The notes under the pieces: generated by a model | The model's database searches: none | Seen by the model: only the letters and a program-made list of their open reading frames with translations | What the model was told of the DNA's origin: nothing | Assembly (NCBI GenBank): GCA_030626025.1 | Contig: DAOUPT010000036.1 | Location: 1 to 33,288 of the forward strand | Direction: 5' to 3' | DNA from: Anderseniella sp. | Lineage (GTDB): Bacteria > Pseudomonadota > Alphaproteobacteria > Rhizobiales > Aestuariivirgaceae | DNA length: 33,288 bases | Translations under genes and position numbers: made by a program | Part shown: positions 1 to 7,006 of the stretch, piece by piece | Layout: every line of letters begins with the position of its first letter | Position numbering within the stretch: position 1 is the stretch's first letter

Positions 1-40
1 ACTCGCTTAAAGTGTGCAAATTCTTCATAGATATTAAAAA

Positions 41-76
41 AACCGCCGTTCATTAAATTGAGCGGCGGTTTTTTTG
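41..76. terminator. Intrinsic terminator
   Basis: A 9-bp stem, AAACCGCCG paired with CGGCGGTTT around a 14-nt loop, is followed by a run of T on the plus strand and preceded by a run of A. It can therefore terminate in both directions. It probably closes a gene lying left of the window. Confidence 0.85.
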
Positions 77-106
77 TGCCAAAATTCCCAATACTGTCTG
101 GCTTGC

Positions 107-216
107 CCGCAGCGGAGGCGGCCATAGCCGCCGACTGGGCCCATTGCGGCCCCGGCGCGTAATCGCGCCGCCCCCGCGGAGCGCAGCCCAAAGGGCGACA
201 GCGTGAGCGCAAACCC
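107..216 (+). repeat. Structured intergenic repeat, copy A (half unit)
   Basis: A GC-rich block of successive hairpins. It opens with GCAGCGGAG and a GGCGGC/GCCGCC hairpin (117-132), then GACTGGGCC, a GGCGCG-TAAT-CGCGCC hairpin, CCCCGCGGAG and a terminal GTGAGCGC. The same order of modules recurs at 393-510 (inverted), 1570-1640, 2691-2834 and 16661-16917. An open reading frame of about 70 codons on the minus strand across this stretch (34-252) is judged not to be a gene, because its sequence is the repeat itself. Confidence 0.75.
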
Positions 217-392
217 ACTCTGCCAAACTTCAAAAAAACACTTGCAATTCAAGGGGTGTCCATAGATGACAGTTTACTAAATTCGCTTAATTAGCGCAGT
301 ATTTACCCCCCCCTCATTTCGAAAAAAATCAGGTATTGAAGAAGCGTTGGGTTATGGAGATTGTCGCCAGATATATGCGGTGAGGGTTGGGT

Positions 393-510
393 TTGCGGTC
401 ACGGCGTATCCTCCCTTTGGTCGGACCTGCGCGGGGGCGGCGCGGTTGCGCGCCGGTGCCTCAATGGCCCAGTCGACAATGACACGGATGTGTCATTGTC
501 TCCGCTGCTG
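393..510 (-). repeat. Structured intergenic repeat, copy B (half unit, inverted)
   Basis: Read on the minus strand this begins GCAGCGGAG, has a long ACAATGACAC...GTGTCATTGT hairpin, then GTCGACTGGGCCATTGAGG, a GGCGCG/CGCGCC hairpin, CCCCGCGCAGG and ends GCCGTGACCGC. It matches copy A module for module, but the arms of the first hairpin differ in sequence while still pairing. That suggests conservation of structure. The rest of the gene-free stretch from 230 to 642 shows nothing else recognisable. Confidence 0.75.
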
Positions 511-642
511 ATTTACCTGGGAGGCGGATGAAAACTGGTAGATTGAGCCAGCATAGGGAGGGGCGTTTAGGCAGAGTTGCAGATTGCAGTTTGTGTGTTA
601 GTCTTTTAGCTTGCTGCCACATAACAGAAACCTTTAAGCACC

Positions 643-1530
643 ATGTCTAAAATCCATATCCAGTTTACGTTGTTTTCTGCCTTTTATTCGCCGTTGATCT
701 CGACTATGTCGGGTGGATTTCTGGAGGGTGAGGGGCTTGAGGTGGATTGGTCGGTTGCGGCACCCGGGGTTGGGGCTGTTGGGGCATTGCTGGATGGGAC
801 GGCCGATGTGGTGCAGTCTGCGCTGTCGCAAGGGTTTGCTGCTGCATCGAAAGGTGAGCTGCCACCGACAGTTCATTTTGCCCAGATTAACGAGATGGAC
901 GGGTTTTTTCTAACCGGTCGCGAGGCGGATAAGGATTTTAGCTGGAGCAAACTTGAGGGGGCCGAAGTGGTGATGTTTGGTGGCGGTCAGCCGCTGGCCA
1001 TGTTCAAATATGCCTGCCACAAGGCGGGAATCGACTTTGAAAAAATAAACGCTATTCAACCGGGTAATGCCGCCGCGATTGATGAGGCGTTTCGGCAAGG
1101 GACCGGGCAATATGTGCAACAGCAGGGACCGTTTCCCCAACAGCTTGAAGCCGATGGCATTGGTCATGTGGTGGCACAAGTGGGTCGTCAGATCGGGCCG
1201 TGTGGCTTTTCAAGCCTTGCCGCGCGGCGTGACTGGCTGGAAACTGATGCAGCGTGTGCCTTTACCCGCGCCTATCGCAAGACGCGCGCTTATATGAATG
1301 AGATCCCGGCGGTTGAAATAGCCGGGTCGGAAAAACCGTTTTTCCCTGATATTGATGAAGCAGCCCTAGCGCGCTGTATTGATGCCTATCAGGAGCTTGG
1401 CTGCTGGACACCGCATATTGAGATTACACAACCGGCCTTTGAAGCTACGCAGGATATTTTTGCCTATAATGGCCTGATTAATCAGCGGTTTGATTATGAC
1501 CAGGTGTGCTGTTTGCCGCCAGTGGTTTGA
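643..1530 (+). CDS. NMT1/THI5-like substrate-binding family protein, no signal peptide
   Basis: A 295-residue protein that resembles the NMT1/SsuA/THI5 periplasmic-binding fold. The N-terminal strand pattern (QFTLFSAFYSPLI), the GEGLEVDW segment and the stretch around residues 45-65 (LLDGTADVVQSALS) match the way these proteins open. In nitrate, sulfonate and pyrimidine-precursor ABC transporters such proteins bind the ligand outside the membrane. Here there is no hydrophobic signal peptide or lipobox, so the protein probably stays in the cytosol, as THI5-type enzymes do. No permease or ATPase gene is adjacent and no good Shine-Dalgarno precedes the ATG. The ligand cannot be inferred. The family assignment is moderate and the function unknown. 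Confidence 0.6.
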   Translation: MSKIHIQFTLFSAFYSPLISTMSGGFLEGEGLEVDWSVAAPGVGAVGALLDGTADVVQSALSQGFAAASKGELPPTVHFAQINEMDGFFLTGREADKDFSWSKLEGAEVVMFGGGQPLAMFKYACHKAGIDFEKINAIQPGNAAAIDEAFRQGTGQYVQQQGPFPQQLEADGIGHVVAQVGRQIGPCGFSSLAARRDWLETDAACAFTRAYRKTRAYMNEIPAVEIAGSEKPFFPDIDEAALARCIDAYQELGCWTPHIEITQPAFEATQDIFAYNGLINQRFDYDQVCCLPPVV

Positions 1531-1569
1531 GTTGTATGGCTGGATGAATACGGAGAAGGTTGGATATCG

Positions 1570-1640
1570 CTCACGCAAGATGCGTTTTGCGCATCGCTCC
1601 GCGGGGACGGCGCTATTAAGCGCCGAGCCGCAGTCGCGGC
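1570..1640 (-). repeat. Structured intergenic repeat, copy C left part (split by IS630)
   Basis: Begins CTCACG, contains a GATGCG/CGCATC hairpin, CTCCGCGGGGACGGCGC, a GGCGC-TATTAA-GCGCC hairpin and GCCGCAGTCGCGG. It is the inverted half of a bipartite element whose other half lies at 2691-2834. The IS630 element sits exactly between them, at a TA. Confidence 0.65.
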
Positions 1641-2690
1641 TAGAACATTTCCGGTCAGCTTAGAATCATAAACAGGTTTACTTGATTGATTTCTTCTGAT
1701 TCAAGGAGTCAGGAGGAACTCTCATGGCTTTATCTCAGGATTTACGACTTCGTATTGTTGATTTAGTTGCGTCAGGTGTTTCGCGGGGCAAAGCTGCAAG
1801 GTAGTTTAAAGTTAGCGCCAGTTCGGCTGTTCGGTTTGTCAAGCAAGCTGAAGAAATGGGGCATGTTGACGTAAAAAAACCGAAGAAGCGTAAAAGTAAG
1901 CTTGATCGGTATCGAGCAGATATTATTGGCTGGATCGGCGAGCAACCAGACCTGACATTGGCGGAATTATGCACCCACCTGGATGAAGAGCATGGTCTGC
2001 GTGCTGGTTCATCAACACTGGATGACTGGTTGCGCGCCAATCAGATCACTTATAAAAAAAACGGCTCACGCCAGTGAACAGGAACGAAGCGATGTGCGCG
2101 CTGCCCGCAGTCGTTGGCAAAAGCGCCAGGATTGGTTAAAGCATCATCTGCACCTGTTGGGCAGGATCGTGTTCATTGATGAAACCGGGTTGAACACAAA
2201 GATGGCCCGGGTTCGCGGGCGATCTGAAAAAGGGCAGCGCTTGGTGGCTTCAATCCCTCACGGCCATTGGAAAACCATGACTTTCATTGCTGGTCTGCGC
2301 CATGATGGAATGACAGCTCCATGGGTGCTGGACGGCCCCATGGATGGTCACGCCTTCATCACCTACATCAAAACCCAACTCGCACCAACCCTGCAAAAAG
2401 GGGATGTTGTGGTGATGGATAATCTGCCCGCTCACAAGGTTACTGCTGCTAAAGCGGCCATTAACGAGCGTGGCGCATGGCTGCTGTTCCTGCCACCCTA
2501 TTCGCCAGACCTGAACCCAATCGAACTCGCCTTCTCAAAGCTCAAAGCACATATGAAGCGATTGGCACTGAGAACCGTGGACGATCTATGGAAAGGTGTT
2601 GGGCAAATCCTCAAACTGTTCTCAAAACAGGAATGCTCAAACTTCTTCGCCGCAAGCGAATATGGACCAAACTAAACCGGAAATGCTCTA
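1641..2690 (+). mobile_element. IS630-family insertion sequence, about 1.05 kb, with terminal inverted repeats and TA duplication
   Basis: The left end reads CTAGAACATTTCCGGT (1640-1655) and the right end reads ACCGGAAATGCTCTAG (2676-2691). These are inverted repeats with one mismatch in 16. Both are bounded by TA (1641-1642 and 2689-2690), the target dinucleotide that IS630/Tc1-mariner elements duplicate. The element holds one transposase reading frame, which is broken. It is inserted into a structured repeat (1570-1640 plus 2691-2834), so the insertion is younger than the repeat. Confidence 0.85.
1724..2675 (+). pseudogene. IS630-family transposase, broken by a nonsense codon and a frame change
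   Basis: An AGGAGG ribosome site lies 7 nt before ATG 1724. The first part encodes the N-terminal helix-turn-helix region (SQDLRLRIVDLVASGVSRGKAAR). An in-frame TAG at 1802-1804 stops it after 26 codons, at a point where family members carry an Arg. The same frame then continues to a stop at 2077. The catalytic domain is in another frame, entered at an A8 run (2054-2061) where family members read TYKK(K)TAHASEQER. The DDE residues are intact: D in FIDETG, D in VMDNLPAH, E in NPIE. Frame change at an A-run could be programmed, as in some IS630 relatives. The TAG is a true lesion, so the copy is probably inactive unless supplied with transposase in trans. Confidence 0.85.
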
Positions 2691-2834
2691 GTCCTCGCTG
2701 GCGCTCGTCCGGCTGCGGTTTCAAAATAAACTTGAGAATCCGCAGCCGGACGAGGGACTAGTCCCGAGGACCCCGGCGCTTAATAGCGCCGCCCTCCCGG
2801 AGGCCCGACCGAAGGGAGGATTAGCCGTGAGGGG
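2691..2834 (+). repeat. Structured intergenic repeat, copy C right part
   Basis: Contains a perfect 15-bp hairpin, CTCGTCCGGCTGCGG (2704-2718) with CCGCAGCCGGACGAG (2740-2754), then CCCCGGCGCTTAATAGCGCCG, a CCTCCCGG...GAGG segment and the terminal GCCGTGAG. Its reverse complement matches the first half of the copy at 16661-16917 over most of its length, including CTGCGGATTCT and AAGTTT. Nothing recognisable lies between 2835 and the next gene at 2964. Confidence 0.7.
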
Positions 2835-2963
2835 AACAAAACCAGCGCAGCGAGCGATCAACGCAAAGTTTTTATTGCAATAGCAGGCAGCACCGATAAA
2901 ACTGGACCGCATGAACCTTACATTTTTTCACTCGCACCGCGCACCATTGAAGTCCCCCCAATC

Positions 2964-3548
2964 ATGACAGCTTTTCTGTTAGCCACATTTTTTCTGATCA
3001 TTACGCCGGGCCCTGGGGTGTTGAGTGTTGCGGGGGTGGGGTCTGGTTTTGGCTTTCGAGCTGGATGGTCTTATTTGTGGGGGCTTTGGGCGGGGAATTT
3101 TATTGTTGGGGTTATTGTCGCCAGTGGCGTTGCGGCTATTGTGTTCTCGATCGCCTATCTGCGAGAGATACTGCTTTTTGCGACCGCCGCTTACCTGGTC
3201 TGGCTAGCGTTAAAAATCGCCTTGGCTGGCCGGCATATAGCTTTTATCACCTCTGATGAGGCGCCAAAATTTTTCAATGGCGTTGCTTTGCAAATCATCA
3301 ACCCGAAAGCCTACGCCGTCAATTCGGCGCTGTTTACCGGCTTTGCCTTTATGCCGCAAAACCTGCTGATGGAAACCTTGATTAAATTTGTCCTGCTGAA
3401 TGCCTTGTGGGTCCCCGTGCACTTCTTCTGGCTCGGGGCCGGTGTAATGCTTAAACGACTTGATCTGCCTTCTTCAGTACAGCGTGCCATCAATATTTTT
3501 ATGGCGGTTGCAATGCTGGCCGTAGCGGGGTTGGCGGTATGGTTTTGA
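2964..3548 (+). CDS. LysE/RhtB-family amino-acid exporter
   Basis: A 194-residue, very hydrophobic protein with about six membrane segments. The signature TPGPGVLSVAGVGSGFGFRAG near residue 14 is the LysE-family opening motif, and the INPKAY motif near residue 111 is also typical. Members export amino acids or related small solutes across the inner membrane. The length is close to the usual 200-210. The gene converges on a TetR gene with only 4 bases between the stops. The substrate cannot be told from sequence. Confidence 0.85.
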   Translation: MTAFLLATFFLIITPGPGVLSVAGVGSGFGFRAGWSYLWGLWAGNFIVGVIVASGVAAIVFSIAYLREILLFATAAYLVWLALKIALAGRHIAFITSDEAPKFFNGVALQIINPKAYAVNSALFTGFAFMPQNLLMETLIKFVLLNALWVPVHFFWLGAGVMLKRLDLPSSVQRAINIFMAVAMLAVAGLAVWF

Positions 3549-3552
3549 AACG

Positions 3553-4152
3553 TTATATCCCGGCTCCATCAACCACAAAAATCCGCCTCGCCGTGGTTTG
3601 AAGCATTGTTATGTATTGTTTCTGTGTCCAGCCACACTCTATGGACAACTGTTCCCAATTGCGTATGGAGAGCATTGTCCACAAAATGTCAGTGGCATGT
3701 TCGCGCGAATAGTTGGCGGATAATTTTTTATCGCGGTAAAGCGCATCTATTGCCGCTTGGCAACCTTCGCGCATGTCCTGCATCCTCTTGCTCCAGGCAG
3801 TCGCCGCCTCCTGATCGGTGTCGCTCATGGCCAGCAAGGCTTTGGCAATGCCATAGATTTCGGGGATGTATCCGCCCCACGCTGCAATAAAGGCATCGAG
3901 ACGTTCGGTCCCGGTTAGCGCTGTGCGGCTGGCTTCAAGGCGGTTTTGCGCCCCTTTGATTTCATCGAGATAGTGGGTGGTCGCAATCAACAACTCAGCC
4001 CTTGTGGTGAAGTGGAGATATATCGCCTGCCGCGAGAGTTTTGCCCGTTTGGCAATGTCGCTCATGCGTACGCCCCGACCATGACTTGCTTCCAGCAATT
4101 CCAGAGAGGCTTTCAGAATTCGGCTTCGAGTATCGATTTTGTTGCTTGACAT
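3553..4152 (-). CDS. TetR/AcrR-family transcriptional regulator
   Basis: 199 residues. The N-terminal helix-turn-helix (about residues 29-55, MSDIAKRAKLSRQAIYLHF) is the TetR DNA-binding domain. The C-terminal half is a divergent ligand/dimer domain that gives no ligand clue. The gene is divergent from the NAD(P)-binding gene at 4285. The 132-base gap holds three 15-bp palindromic sites, one covering this gene's own start codon, so it probably represses itself and its neighbour. Confidence 0.9.
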   Translation of the reverse strand: MSSNKIDTRSRILKASLELLEASHGRGVRMSDIAKRAKLSRQAIYLHFTTRAELLIATTHYLDEIKGAQNRLEASRTALTGTERLDAFIAAWGGYIPEIYGIAKALLAMSDTDQEAATAWSKRMQDMREGCQAAIDALYRDKKLSANYSREHATDILWTMLSIRNWEQLSIECGWTQKQYITMLQTTARRIFVVDGAGI

Positions 4153-4201
4153 AGTGTCTAGTAATATCTATTTGATACCCTGTCAATTGACACTGTGTCA
4201 A
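4146..4201. promoter_or_regulatory. Three-site TetR operator array
   Basis: The perfect palindrome TTGACAC-T-GTGTCAA lies at 4187-4201. Two further 15-mers, each differing from it at three positions, lie at 4172-4186 (TTGATACCCTGTCAA) and 4146-4160 (TTGACATAGTGTCTA). The first two sites abut each other. The third overlaps the tetR start codon. They fit binding sites for the adjacent TetR protein. The palindromes are seen directly; binding is inferred. Confidence 0.7.
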
Positions 4202-4284
4202 GTAAGGTGTGGAGTGATGTCCAACATGCTTTCTCCTTGCCTGCCCAAGGCTCAGATTAAATTTCGTCCGAAAGGAAAATCAGA

Positions 4285-4914
4285 ATGAAACTAACCATAT
4301 TTGGCTCTACTGGCGCTGTAGGTTTACAACTTGTTGAGCAAGCCCTTGCGCAAGGCCATGAAGTAACCGCCTTTACCCGTAGTCCCGAAAAATTAACCCG
4401 GCCTCATGCGAAACTGCGGGTGTTGAGCGGAGACGTGCTAGACCCTGCCAGCGTCAAAAGCGCCATAGAGGGGCGAGATGCCGTGCTCTGTGCGCTGGGA
4501 ATGCCGCTTTTAAACAAGGAGGGACTGCGGGCAAAAGGAACCAGACACATTATCCAGGCGATGGAAGAAACAGGGGTTAAGCGCTTTGTCTGTTTGTCAG
4601 GACTTGGTGCCGGTGATAGCCGTAACATTTTGCCGTTCCACTATAAATATATCGTTTTTCCGCTGTTAATGCGCCATTTGTATGCGGATCATGAATTGCA
4701 GGAGAGCTATGTCATGAGCAGCAAGCTGGATTCGGTGATTGCCCGTCCCGGCAGTTTTACCGGCGGGCCGCACACCGGAATTTACCGGCACGGTTTTACC
4801 CTTGCTGATAAATCTCTCAAGATCAAAATTTCACAGGCAGATGTTGCAGATTTTATGTTGAAGCAGTTAACCGATGACAGCTACCTACATAAAGCAGCAG
4901 CTATTTCGTATTAA
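4285..4914 (+). CDS. NAD(P)-binding atypical short-chain dehydrogenase / NmrA-like protein
   Basis: 209 residues. The N-terminus carries a Rossmann motif GSTGAVG (residues 7-13), followed by the AFTRSPEKL strand-loop that in this family helps contact the cofactor's ribose or phosphate. The order continues with GDVLDPASVKSAIEGRDAVLCALG and VKRFVCLSGLG, which is typical of atypical SDRs of the NAD(P)H-binding type (PF13460). These bind NAD(P)H and act as reductases or redox sensors, and many lack a known substrate. AAAGGAAA lies before the ATG. It is divergent from, and probably controlled by, the TetR at 3553-4152. Confidence 0.85.
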   Translation: MKLTIFGSTGAVGLQLVEQALAQGHEVTAFTRSPEKLTRPHAKLRVLSGDVLDPASVKSAIEGRDAVLCALGMPLLNKEGLRAKGTRHIIQAMEETGVKRFVCLSGLGAGDSRNILPFHYKYIVFPLLMRHLYADHELQESYVMSSKLDSVIARPGSFTGGPHTGIYRHGFTLADKSLKIKISQADVADFMLKQLTDDSYLHKAAAISY

Positions 4915-4924
4915 AACAAAGCAA

Positions 4925-4965
4925 AAACTCCCGCGCTGTTTTCACTATCGCGGGAGTTTCGAAGA
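4925..4965 (-). terminator. Intrinsic terminator
   Basis: A perfect 11-bp stem, AAACTCCCGCG (4925-4935) with CGCGGGAGTTT (4949-4959). On the minus strand it ends in TTTTTGC, so it best serves the DUF302 gene that ends at 4993. It also lies just past the stop of the plus-strand gene that ends at 4914. Confidence 0.75.
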
Positions 4966-4992
4966 ACGCCTAAGTTTAGCTGTAACCAGCTA

Positions 4993-5487
4993 TTATTGCA
5001 GTGATTCCTTTACTACCGCATCCAGCAAAGCATCAATTTTGGTAAAAGCCTTGCGTGAACGTTTTGACGGACCGGTGATTGGGCGGCGATAGCCGACGTG
5101 AATGGTGCCCGGATTGGCTTTTGTCTCATACATAAAGAGGACATAGGGACAAACTGCGATGTTTTGCGGGTTGGCACTAACCACTTCGTGAGACAGCTTG
5201 GCCGAGCAAAAGTGCATAAATTGGGCATTGAGATAAGGAGATTTGCTTCCCTTTGAAGTGACCGAGCCAACTGTTTTACTGGTCCGCCTCAACATTTCGT
5301 TAATGTGACCTGTATAGTCGATCACATGACCACGGTTGATGATGGCATCTCGCAGGTCAGCCAGCACATCGCTGAAGGCGCCTTTGGTTTCATAAGCTTT
5401 AAAGCCACGGACCTGTTCGGCAAAGCCAGGAGAAACCATCAATGCAAAAATTGCTGCAATCAGGGGGAATTTGGTAAATTTAAACAT
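4993..5487 (-). CDS. Secreted DUF302-domain protein
   Basis: I take the start at 5487 because GGAGG lies about 12 nt upstream and the protein then begins with a signal peptide (MFKFTKFPLIAAIFALMVSPGFA). The longer frame to 5598 adds 37 residues that would bury that signal. The mature part has the DUF302 pattern: a Y-E-TKGAFSDVLADLRDAI helix, a GHVIDYTGHI strand and a late VCPYVLFMYE strand with the TIHVGYRRP segment. DUF302 proteins are small periplasmic or cytosolic proteins of unknown role. This one is predicted periplasmic, about 140 residues after cleavage. A hairpin terminator follows. Confidence 0.8.
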   Translation of the reverse strand: MFKFTKFPLIAAIFALMVSPGFAEQVRGFKAYETKGAFSDVLADLRDAIINRGHVIDYTGHINEMLRRTSKTVGSVTSKGSKSPYLNAQFMHFCSAKLSHEVVSANPQNIAVCPYVLFMYETKANPGTIHVGYRRPITGPSKRSRKAFTKIDALLDAVVKESLQ

Positions 5488-5747
5488 CTTGGTTTTTAAC
5501 CTCCAGAATGAATTGTAATAATGACCGACTATGCCAATCATTACATGAATACATTGATTTAACTCAACCATGCAACCCTCTGCGTCACCAACGTTCAATT
5601 TGGAAGTGTGGATACTTGAAGGGCATCCGCCCGGCGCATCTTGCCTGAGCGGAGTAAACCTGAACTGGTTCAGTCAAAGAATGAAACAGGCTAGATAGAG
5701 CGCCGGATATTCAGTGTTTTCCCGTACCGACATTTTTAAGTTGTTTT

Positions 5748-5981
5748 TCAAACAGTGATGAAAGGTGCCCCGTTGTTGTTGACTGTATCAAACCAGTTCT
5801 GACACCAATGTAAATTCCACTCAAAACTCTGGAACAGGCCCATATCGCGATTAACCCGGGTCTCCAGGTCACGCCATTCTGTTTCAAGATCTTTGATGTT
5901 TTCTAATGAGCACACAGCAGAAATTGTTAAAGGGGTAATGTCCTTTGGCGCGTTTCTATCTGTATTTACTATGGTTTTCAT
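5748..5981 (-). pseudogene. Truncated FemAB/GNAT-like acyltransferase (N-terminal fragment)
   Basis: Only 77 codons remain. The segment LENIKDLETEWRDLE followed by FQSFEWNLHWCQNWF is the usual start of FemAB/CelD-type GNAT proteins (BioF2-like acetyltransferase family), which normally run to more than 300 residues. The frame stops at TGA right after GAPFITV, and nothing like the missing acyl-CoA-binding part follows before the DUF302 gene. Its ATG overlaps the stop of the upstream gene (ATGA at 5978-5981), so the two were translationally coupled. The family call is moderate; the truncation is clear if the call is right. Confidence 0.6.
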
Positions 5982-6931
5982 TTCTCAAGAACATTTTGCA
6001 CTGATTGGTTTAATTGTTTTATCGAGCCAATTTGCTCGGGACCGATTGTAAAACGGGCGGTTATTTCTCTCTCAACCGGCTTGTAAAGACCCAGTTTTTT
6101 AGATACCAGGCCCAAGCCGACTTTGGCTAAACCCACAAAACCATTTGTCGTGGTTGAATTTGGCGCAACACCGGTCTTGCGTCGCAAGATACCGTTGGCA
6201 AAACGAACGCCGTATTGGCGAAGACCCTTTGCCGAGTAGAATTCGGTCTGCAGGGAGACATTCAAACCCTCGATATTGTCAATTCGGTGCGGCCAGAAGT
6301 GCGGCCAGTTAACAGCTTGCCCCGGTTCAAGGTCGTAAACATAAGCTGCTTCATCCCATTCAGGCTTGTAAGGTATTTCCTCTTCGGTTTCACGCATGAT
6401 GACTTGTTCAATAGTCTGTTCAGTTGCAAATTCCCGTTTTGTCAGATCATACAGGTAGGCCCGCTTGCGACCGCGAATATGCCATAAAATGACTTCGGCA
6501 CAATCCAGATGGCACAAAACCCGTGCTGACGGAGAGGATATGAGAATATTGGCTGTAAGCTTGTTGTAACTGAAATCGGAATTGGATTCTTTCAATTCAT
6601 CGAAAGCTTGCTTGGCCAGTGCATAATATTTCGGCGCGATTTCATCCAGACCTTGCAGTTGCAGTCACAGATATCCTTCCTTGATGGCGGCAAGAACGTC
6701 TTTGCCAGCCATGTCACCAATGACGCCGGTTTGCCATTTGTTGCCATATCCGCTGTCATCAGGCGAACCAAGCGTATAAAACTGAGGGCCCCGCATACGG
6801 GCGATATCAATGAGCCCGGCGAGTTGTTCATCATCGAACATGCCTGTTTGAGACAAATTGTGCTGTAATAAAGTCACGCGGTTGGTCAAAGAATGTCCCA
6901 GGTCGACATTGTCCAATACGATTTTGCTCAT
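5978..6931 (-). pseudogene. JmjC/cupin-like Fe(II)-dependent hydroxylase family gene with in-frame TGA
   Basis: Starting at ATG 6931 (AGGA about 8 nt upstream), 88 codons are read before TGA at 6665-6667. The same frame then runs on for 228 more codons to 5981, giving a 317-codon gene with a single nonsense codon. The context (GYL-stop-LQLQGLDE) suggests a former Trp codon, TGG to TGA. The second half carries HLD (codons 141-143) and WPHRIDN (His near 215), which resemble the HxD...H iron ligands and the GRKRAYLY strand of JmjC/cupin_8 hydroxylases. TGA is used as a normal stop elsewhere in the window, so recoding is unlikely. The C-terminal part might still be translated from an internal TTG at 6595. 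Confidence 0.65.
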
Positions 6932-7006
6932 TTGAGAGTCCTGGTTTTCCATCAACCGTTTGTCAGGCAAGCTACATGCCAAAATAACACTCTGTTACAG
7001 ACCGCC

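Noticed and set aside
34-252. Minus-strand open frame of 72 codons at the left edge
   Set aside because: It lies over the terminator and repeat copy A; its translation reflects the GC-rich repeat.
107-510. CRISPR array
   Set aside because: Repeat units are about 110 bp, inverted relative to each other and without regular spacers; no cas genes are present.
2721-2912. Open frame with a PPFGRASGRAA phrase, also found over 16432-16746
   Set aside because: The same phrase appears wherever the DNA repeat occurs. It is a by-product of the repeat and not a conserved peptide.
6665-6667. TGA recoded as Trp or selenocysteine in the hydroxylase-like gene
   Set aside because: TGA ends many genes in the window (for example rlmE and MAPEG), no SECIS-like hairpin was seen after it, and Cys/Sec at this position is not expected.
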